A DNA stretch of 64,000 nt from Tsukamurella spumae (GTDB lineage: Bacteria > Actinomycetota > Actinomycetes > Mycobacteriales > Mycobacteriaceae): positions 1-64,000 of the forward strand of contig NZ_JAAXOQ010000006.1 of NCBI RefSeq assembly GCF_012396015.1. The letters are read 5' to 3'. This document shows, piece after piece, positions 45,828 through 55,100 of this stretch; position 1 is the stretch's first letter, and each line of letters starts with the position of its first letter. A program made the translations under genes and the position numbers. Under the pieces are notes generated by a model that saw only the letters and a list, made by a program, of their open reading frames with translations, was not told the origin of the DNA and made no database searches.

Positions 45828-45856
45828 AATATAGCGCACGGTGCAGCCGCGCTGAA
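45828..45856 (-). promoter_or_regulatory. leuA promoter
   Basis: On the minus strand TTCAGC (45856-45851) and TATATT (45833-45828) are spaced by 17 nt and fit a sigma-A-type promoter. Start of transcription would fall near 45821, on the first base of the proposed leader peptide. Confidence 0.55.
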
Positions 45857-46087
45857 GGGGGCGGTACGAGCGACCGCGGCGAACTGTGACCTAGAACACG
45901 TTTCGCCATATTTTCGGCGCGATTGCGGCCTCGAATTAATGATCGTGCATTCCAAGCTGCTATTGATGATCGGATCCGTCTGTGAATCCGCAGGACGGAT
46001 GCCGGTTGGTGAACTTTCTTGAACCGTGATGTGTCTCACCTGCTGACTTGCTGTGACCTTCACTCGCGGGAATCCGCGCTGAAGATG
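45857..46087. other. Gene-free stretch between leuA and the peptide synthetase
   Basis: I see no gene in this stretch. From about 45925 it is clearly lower in GC than the rest of the window. It contains an inverted repeat atccgtc (45974-45980) / gacggat (45994-46000) with a 13-nt centre, a possible regulator site for the peptide cluster. I found no match to an iron-regulator (IdeR/DtxR) box. Confidence 0.5.
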
Positions 46088-46117
46088 TTGCAATTTCAAG
46101 GATGACCTCCCTACAAT
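46088..46117 (+). promoter_or_regulatory. Candidate promoter of the peptide synthetase operon
   Basis: TTGCAA (46088-46093) and TACAAT (46112-46117) are spaced by 18 nt, giving a start near 46124 and a leader of about 44 nt. A Shine-Dalgarno GAGGAG (46156-46161) lies 6 nt before GTG 46168. TTGCAA recurs at 46125-46130, just at the start site. Confidence 0.5.
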
Positions 46118-46167
46118 TCTGCGATTGCAACCGTTCTGCGTTGTGATCGCGATGTGAGGAGAGCTTG

Positions 46168-49100
46168 GTGGAGCACGTGGTGCACTCCTTGACCGGAGCC
46201 CAGTACGGAATGTGGCTCAGCCAGCAGATGTCTCCGGACGTCGCTTACACCGTTGCGCAGTACGTGGACATCCGCGGGCCGTTCGACGTCGAGACGATGC
46301 AGGCCGTGACCCGCGAGGTCGGCGACGAGTTCCAGTCGCCGTACCTGCGCATCGATGTCGATGAGTCGGGTGCGCCGGTGCAGCGCCTCGATCGCTCCAT
46401 CGACGGCGCGGCACAGGTAATCGACCTGGGACTCGCCGACCTTCCGGAGGACCAGCGCATCGACGCCGCCGTCGCCTGGATGCGCGCCGAGTACTCCCGC
46501 CCGCTCGACCTCGCCGTCGACGACCTCATCATCAACCGGCTCATCCGAGTCGCCGAGGACCACTGGCTCTGGTACGCCCGTGCGCACCACGTCGTCATCG
46601 ACGGGTACGGCGCCTCCACGCTGCAGCGTCGCGTCGCGGAGCTCTACACCGCCCGTGTCACCGGCGCGGAGACCCCTGTGCTCAAGCCCGCGCCGCTGGG
46701 CCCCGAGGGGTTCCTGACGGCCGAGGAGAAGTACTTCGCGTCCGCGCGCGCCGACGGTGACGCCGAGTACTGGGCGGAGATCGTCGCGACGCTTCCCGAG
46801 GCCGCCGGCCTCAGCCGCATGGCCGCGGCACCGTCGCCCCTGAACCTGCGCCGCAACGGGGTCCCCAGCTCCGAGGCGGGAGCGCGCCTGGAGGCGGCGG
46901 CCGAGCGGCTGGGCACCAACCGCACCGGGCTCGTGATCGCCGCCTTCGGCGCGTACGTCGCCGCCGTGTCGGGACGCGAGGAGATCTCGCTGTCGGTCCC
47001 CGTCGCCGCGCGCACCACCGCCGCCCTGCGCGGCTCGACGGGCATGACCGCCAACGTGCTGCCCGTCCCCGTGCGGGCCGGATCCGGCGCCACCGTCTCC
47101 GATGTCATCGACGGCACCGGTCTCGACCTGCGCAACGGGCTGCGACACCAGCTCTACCCCGCGGCCCGGATGGAGGCGCCCACGCTCCGCGAGGGCGTCG
47201 TCGGCTCCACCTTCGGCGACACCATCAACATCATGATGTTCTCCTCGGCGATGACGCTGGGCGAGGCCGCCGGCACCCTGAACCTGCTCACCTCCGGTCC
47301 CGCTGAGGATGTCGCGGTCACCGTCTACGAGTCCGAGCAGGGCGCGCTGCGGATCGACATGGAGGCCAACCCCGCGTCCTACTCCGTCGCCGACCTCGAT
47401 GCGCACTACGCGCGGTTCATGGAGTACCTCGACCGGTTCGCGGCCGCCACGGGTGGCACCCCGCTCTCCGCGCTCACCGTCGCGACCGAGTCCGAGGCCG
47501 CCGAGTGGGCCCGGTTCGCCGGTGCGGCCGACGGTGCGCCGCAGGCCGCCGGGCCGGCCGTTCCGATGCCCGACCTGCTGCGCCGCGCCGCCGCCTCGCA
47601 CCCGGATCGGGTCGCTGTCGTCGACGGTGACCGCACCATCACCTATGCCGAGCTCGATCGCTACAGCGACCGCCTCGCCCGCTACCTGATGACGGTCGGC
47701 GCGGCCCCCGAGGCCAGTGTCGCGCTGCGCATTCCGCGCTCGCTGGAGTCCGTCATCGCGGTCTGGGCCGTGACCAAGACCGGTGCCGCGTTCGTCCCGA
47801 TCGATCCGAAACTGCCGGCGGACCGCGCCGAGCACATCGCCACAGCGGCGGCCCCGGTCGCCACCCTGACGCCCGCCGACCTCGCCCGCGTGTGGGGGCC
47901 CGGCGCCAACGCGGGGAGCAGCGACGCGGACTGGCCCGTGATCGACCTCGCGAACCCCGCCTACCTGATCTTCACATCCGGCTCCACCGGTCGGCCCAAG
48001 GGCGTGAGCGTCACCCACAGCGGCCTGTCGAGCCTCGCCGCGGAGCTGGTGCGCTCGCACGGCCTCGCCGAGGGCTCGCGCGTCATGCACTTCGTGTCGC
48101 CGGGCTTCGACGCCTCGGTGCTCGAGCTGCTCATGGCGGTCGAGGGTGCGTCCACCCTGGTCGTGGTGCCGCCGGATGTCTACGGCGGCGAGGAGCTCGA
48201 GGAGGTCCTCGCGCAGGGCGGCGTCAACGGCGGCTTCATCACGCCCGCCGCGGTGGCCACGATGGATCCGGAGAAGCTGCCCGCGCTCGGTTCGCTCGGC
48301 GTCGGCGGCGACACCGTCCCGCAGGCGCTCGTGGAGAAGTGGGCCACCGAGGGCCGGACCCTGGTCAACGTCTACGGCCCCACCGAGACCACCATCGCCG
48401 TCACGCTCGGCGCCCTCCACGCCGACGCCCCGGTCCGGCTCGGCGGGCCGATCCCCGGAACGCGGCTGTACGTGCTCGACCCGTACCTGCGTCCGGCGCC
48501 CGCCGGTGTGCCCGGCGAGCTCTACATCTCCGGCCCGGGCATCGCCCGGGGCTACCACGGCAACCCGGCACTGACGGCGGAACGCTTCGTGGCCAACCCC
48601 TTCGAGGCCGACGGTGCGCGCATGTACCGCTCGGGCGACCTCGTCCGGTGGGACGTCGACGGCGCGCTGGAGTTCCTCGGCCGCATCGATTCGCAGGTCA
48701 AGCTCCGCGGCTTCCGCATCGAGCTGGGCGAGATCGATGCCGCCGTCATGCGGGTGGACGGCACCGAGCGGGCCATCACGGTGGTCAACGGTGACGACAC
48801 CGCCACCGCGGAGCTGGTGACCTATGTGACCGGAACCGCGGAGCCCGAGGCGATCTCCGCGAGCATCGCCGCGGAGCTGCCCGCGTACATGGTTCCCGCG
48901 CACATCGTTGCGCTCGACGAGTTCCCGCTGACGGTGAACGGCAAGGTCGACCACAAGCAGCTGCCCCAGCCCGAGCGCTCCGCGGTCGCGGTCGTGGCCG
49001 GGCGAGGGCCGCGGACCGACGCCGAGCTGCTGGTCGCGGACGCCTTCGCCGAGGTGATCCCCGGCGTCGTCAAGGAGGACCTCAACGTCGCGACCACGCT

Positions 49101-52100
49101 GTTCGATCTGGGCGGGAACTCGTTGTCCGCCACGCGTATCGCGGCCCGCCTGGGCTCGGCCACCGGAAGCCGCGTCAGCGTGGCGACGGTGTTCGCCAAC
49201 CCGACGGTGGAGGGTCTCGCGGCCGCCATCGGCGGCGCGCCGGTGCCCGCCGCTGCGCTCGCGACGTCCACGGCCATCGCCGATGCGGCCGGCGTCGACC
49301 CGGAGCCGGAGTTCGCGGCACCGTCGGACCCGGAGGAGGCGGCCGAGCTGCTCCCCGCCCAGCATCAGATGTGGGTTCGCAACCGCCTCAGTCCCGATGG
49401 CTCGTACCACATCCCGGTCGCTCTGCACCTGCGTGGAGACGTGGACGTCTCCGCGATGCGCGTCGCACTGGGCGATGTGGTCGCGCGGCACACCCCGCTG
49501 CGCACCGTCTACCGCAACGGCCCCACGGCTGGCGAGCCCGAGGTGCAGGTGCTGCCGGCGGGTCCGAACCTGGTGCCGTTCACCGAGCGGTCCGTGGATC
49601 TCGACGAGTTGACCGCCGCCGCCACCGATTACGCGGGCGAGCCCTTCGACCTGGCGGCCGACGTGCCGATCCGCGCGCGGCTGTACCGCATCGACGACCG
49701 GCATCAGGTGCTGGTGCTGGTGATTCATCACATCGCCGCCGACGGTTGGTCGATGATGCCGCTGGCGGGCGACCTCGCGACCGCGTACGCGTCGCGCAGT
49801 CAGGGCAAGGCGCCGAAGTTCCCGCCGCTGCCGCGGACCTACACCGAGCACGCACGCTCCTACAAGCACCGCCTCACCGGCGCCCCGCGCCAGGCGCTGG
49901 ACCGGTTCTGGGCCGATGTCCTGGCCGATCCGCCGGCCGAGTCGGTGCCGCCCGCCGCAGTCCCCCGCGCGGGCGGAGTGGTCTCCGCGGCCAGCGCGAT
50001 CGACACGCGCGTGGCACCCGAGGTGTGGGCGGGTGTGGCGGGCCTGGCCCGCGCGCACACCACCACGCCGTTCATCGTGGTGCACGCGGCGCTCGCCGCC
50101 GCGATCGCCCGGCTGTCGGGCCAGGGCGACCTGGTGATCGGCACCGCCGTCGCCGGCCGCGGTGAGGCGGAGCTCGACGGACTGGTCGGCATGTTCGTCA
50201 ACTCGATCCCGTTGCGCACCCGCACCACCGACGACCAGACCTTCGCGCAGCATCTCGCCGCGGTGAGCCAGGGCGACCTGGACGCGCTCGACCACTCCGA
50301 CCTGCCCTTCGAGTCCGTGCTCGAACTGGTCGACCCGCCGCGCGCCGCCGGCCGCCACCCGATCTTCCAGGTGATGCTCAACCAGCGCCCCTTCGACACG
50401 ACGCACTTCCCGATGGCGGGCGTCGACGTCGAGGTCGTCCCGGTCGACGTCCCGATCGCCCGCTTCGACCTCGAGGTCACGCTCGGCGCCGATGGCACTA
50501 TCGAGCTGCGCTACGCGTCCGAGCTCTATCGGACCGAGCAGGCCGAGTCGATCCTCGACGCGCTCGTCGCGGTCCTCACCGCGGTGGGCCACGACCCGCA
50601 GACCACGATCGGCGAGCTGCCGATCATGTCGGCGCAGCGGCTCGCCGAGCTGACCCCCGTGCGGGGCGTGGCGGCCGACTTCCACACGCCGCTGGGCCAG
50701 CTCATGCGCGAGGCCGCGCGCACCTACTCGAACCGGCCCGCCGTGATCGACGGTGCCCGCGTGCTCACCTACCGCGAGCTCTACGCGGACGCCCGCAAGG
50801 TGGCCGCAGCGGTTCTGGCCGCCGGATCGCGCCCGGGTGAGGCGGTTCTCACGGACCTGCCCCGCTCCGCGGAGTCCATCACCGCCTTCTGGGGCATCAC
50901 CCTGGCCGGCGCCGCCGTGGCCCCGGTCGACCCGAAGTACCCCCAGGACCGGCGCGACTACATCGCGAACGACGTGCGGGCACGCGTGGGCGTCACCGCG
51001 ACGGGAACCGGTGTGCAGGGCGTCAACTGGGTCGCGATGGACCAGCTCGGCGGCGAGGGCTACGACCCCCAGATCGTGCCGAACTTCGACGACGCCGCGT
51101 ATGTCATCTACACCTCCGGCTCGACCGGACAGCCGAAGGGCACCGTGGTCACGCACCGCGGGCTCGGCAACTTCGCCGAGGAGCTGCACGTGCGGCTGCA
51201 GAGCGGCGCCGACACCCGCGTGATGGCCTTCGCCTCCACGGCGTTCGACGCGACGGTGCTCGAGCACCTGCTCGCGATCCGCGTGGGCGCACCCCTCGTC
51301 GTGGTTCCCCCGGGCACCACCGGCGGCCGTGAGCTCGAGCGGATCATCGCCGATCACGGTGTGACCCACGGCTTCCTGACGCCCTCCACCCTGGCGACGG
51401 TCAACCCCGACGCCGTCCCGTCGTGGACCCACGTGCTCGCCGGCGGCGAGGCGCTCGGCCCCGGCCTGGCCAAGAAGTGGAGCGTGGGCCGCCGCCTGCA
51501 CAACGGCTACGGCCCCACCGAGACCACCATCATGACCGCGATCTCCGACGCGCTGTCCGGCGACGGCCGCGTGCCGATCGGGCCGCCCGTCCGCGGCCAG
51601 GGCCTGCTGGTGCTCGACGACGAGCTCCGCCCCGTCCCCGTCGGCATGCCCGGCGAGCTGTACGTGGCCGGCCCGCAACTGGCCCGCGGGTACCACCGCC
51701 GACCGCAGCTCACGGCGTCGCGGTTCGTGGCGAACCCGTACGGCGAACCCGGCGACCGCATGTACCGCACCGGCGACGTGGTCCGCTGGACGCGTAGCGA
51801 CGGCGGCCAGCTGATCGTCGACTTCGTGGGCCGCAACGACTTCCAGGTGAAGATCCGCGGTATCCGGATCGAGCTCGGCGAGATCGACGCCACGATCGAC
51901 ACGATGCCCGGGGTCGAGTTCGTCTCGACCCAGGTGCGTCCGGGGCCCGACGGTGCCCCGGCCCTCGTCGCCTACGTCAAGGGCGAGGTGGACCCGTCCG
52001 AGGTCCGCGCGCACGTCCGGAAGCGACTGCCCGGCTTCATGGTTCCCGCCGCGGTGATGATCATCGCGAAGGTGCCCATGGGCAACACCGGCAAGCTCGA

Positions 52101-55100
52101 CAACGCGGCGCTCCCGGAGCCCTACTTCGGCGGCACCGGCAACGCCGCCGCGAAGCCGACCACCCCCGGTGAGACCCGCGTGGTGGAGGCCTTCCGGAAG
52201 GTGCTCGGCAGCGATGCGATCGGCGTGGAGGACGACTTCTTCGACCTCGGCGGCAACTCGCTCTCGGCGAACGAGCTGGTGAGCCTGCTGGGCAACGGGA
52301 TCGAGGCGCGCACCGTCTTCGATCTGCGTACCCCGGCGGCGATCGCGACCGCCCTGACCGGCGATCCCGACCGCATCTCCAACGAGTCCGCCCTCGAGGA
52401 CCAGGGGCTGCGCCGGGTCCAGCGTGGTGATCGCATGCCGCTCTCGTCCGCGCAGGAGCGGATGTGGCTGCAGAACAAGATCGATCCGGGCCCGACCTAC
52501 AACATCGGCGCCGCCTTCCTTGCGAGCCGCCCGGTCGACAAGGCCGTCCTCGACGCCGCGCTGCGCGATCTGCTCGAGCGGCACGAGAGCCTGCGTACCC
52601 GGTACCCGTCGTCGGCGGAGGGCCCCTACCAGGAGATCCTCCCGGCGGATGCGCCGATGGTCCGCGAGTTCTCGGCCGAGTTCGGTACCGCGACGTCGAA
52701 CGTCGCCGGCCAGGAGTCGGCGATCGCCGAGTTCGTGGCGCGCCCGTTCGCGCTCAACAGCGACCTCCCGCTGCGGGTCATGACGGCGCCCACCGGCAAG
52801 GGGTCCATCCTTGCGATCGCGGTGCACCACATCGCGGCCGACGGCGCCTCCGTGGTGCCGCTGACCCGTGACCTGATGGCCGCCTACCTGGCCCGCACCA
52901 CCGGCACGGAGCCGCAGTGGGCCGAGCTCCCGCTGCAGTACGCCGACTACGCGGTGTGGCAGCGCGGCCAGGCGGACAAGGACGCCGGCGCGGTCGACTA
53001 CTTCGCGGAGCGCCTGCGCGGCATCCCGGAGGAGAGCTCGTTCCCCGCGGACGGACCGCGACCGACCATCGGTTCCACGGACGCCGGTGAGGTCGCCGTC
53101 GTGCTGCCGCTGGCCGAGCGCGAGGCCCTCGCGGACTTCGCCGGTAAGCGCGGCGTCTCGATGTTCATGGTGCTGCACGCGGCCCTGGCCGCCCTCCTGC
53201 ATCGCGTGAACGAGGCGGACGACGTGGTCATCGGCACGCCGGTGATCGGCCGTACGGACCGTCGCCTGCGGGACGTCGTCGGCATGTTCGTCAACACCGT
53301 CGCGCTGCGGACCTCGGTGACGGGCACGGAGACCTTCAACGCCCTCGTCGATCGGATCCGCAGTGGTGACCTGGACGACCTGGTGCATGCGACTGCGCCG
53401 TTCGAGCGCGTCATCGAGGCGCTGGCGCCCCCGCGCAGCCGCGACCGGCACCCGGTGTTCCAGGTCGTGCTCAGCCATCAGAACCTCGGCGACCCGCTGA
53501 GCGTGCTGAGCTCCGACGGCGGCGGCCTGTTCGACCTCGAGCCGTTGCCCCTGGCCGCCGCCACCACGACCTTCGACGCGACCTTCGAGATCCGCGAGGT
53601 CGAGGAGGGGCTGCGGTTCAACCTGCGGTACCGGACGGACCTGTACCGTCCCGGCACCGCGGAGGGGATCGTCGGCCGCCTCGTGCGCCTGGTGACGGCC
53701 GGCGTCGCATCGCCGGACACTCCGGTCGCCGACCTCCCGGTGCTGCTGCCGGAGGAGGAGGAACTGTTCCGGCGGGCAGCCACCACGATCGAGCCGCACA
53801 CCATGGCCGAGATCCTGGCGCGCGCCGTGCGCCAGCGTCCCGGCGCGCCCGCGCTGCGGGCGGGCGATGTGCGGTACACCTACTCCGAGTTGGATTCGGC
53901 GATCTCCGCGCTCGCCAACCGGCTGGCCGGCCTGGGCGTGGGAACGGGCACCCGGGTCGCGGTGTCGATCCCGCGTTCCGCCGCGTCCGTCGTCGCGTTC
54001 TGGGCGGTCGCCCGGCTCGGTGCGGTGTATCTGCCCGTCGACCCGAAATACCCCGCCGAGCGGATCCAGTACATCCTCGAGGACGCCAAGCCCGCCCTGG
54101 GCCTGACGGTGCGCGACGCGGCGGGCGACCTGCCCGAGCTCGTGGACTGGGTGACGGTGGACCTGAGCACCTCCCGGGTACAGCATCCGTCGGCGGAGCT
54201 CGCGCAGATCGGGATGGACGATCCGGCGTACGTGATCTACACGTCCGGTTCCACCGGCAAGCCCAAGGGCGTCGTGGTCCCGCATCGCGGTCTGGCCGCG
54301 ATGGCGGACACGCTGGTGCGCCAGCACGCCGTCGGAGCGAACGCGCGGGTCCTGCACTTCGCGTCGCCGAGCTTCGACGCGTCGATCCTGGAGTTGCTGC
54401 TCGCGACCTGGTCGCGCGCCGAGCTCGTGGTGGCGCCGGTCACCCTCTACGGCGGCTCGCCCCTCGGTGACTTCCTCGCCGAGAACGAGGTCACGCACGC
54501 CTTCATCACGCCCGCGGCACTGGCCACGATCCCGGATCGTGACCTGCCGCTGCTGGAGGCGCTCAGCGTCGGCGGCGACGTGCTGCAGACCGAGCTGGCG
54601 CGCCGCTGGTCGGACGGGCGCATCCTGATCAACGCCTACGGCCCGACCGAGGTCACGATCGCCGCGACCATCGGCGCGGTCGATCCCGACAACGTGGGCA
54701 TCGGCAGTGCCGTCACGGACGCGCAGCTGATGATCTGCGACGAGCGGCTGAACCTGGTGGCACCCGGCACCGTCGGCGAGCTGTACGTCGCGGGACCCGG
54801 TGTGGCGCACGGCTACTTGGACCGCCCCGACCTCACGGCGTCGCGGTTCGTCGCGAACCCGTACAACGACGCGCAGGGCTACAAGCGCATGTACCGCACG
54901 GGAGACCTGGTGCGCTGGCGCGCTTCGGACTCCGGCGAGCCGGTGCTCGAGTTCGTCGGGCGCAGCGACGATCAGCTCAAGGTGCGCGGCTTCCGCGTCG
55001 AGCCCGGCGAGATCGTCACCGCGCTCGAGGGACACCCGAACGTGCGGCAGGCGGTCGTGGTCGTCGACCGTCCCGAGGGTTCGCTCGAGGCGCAGGCCGC

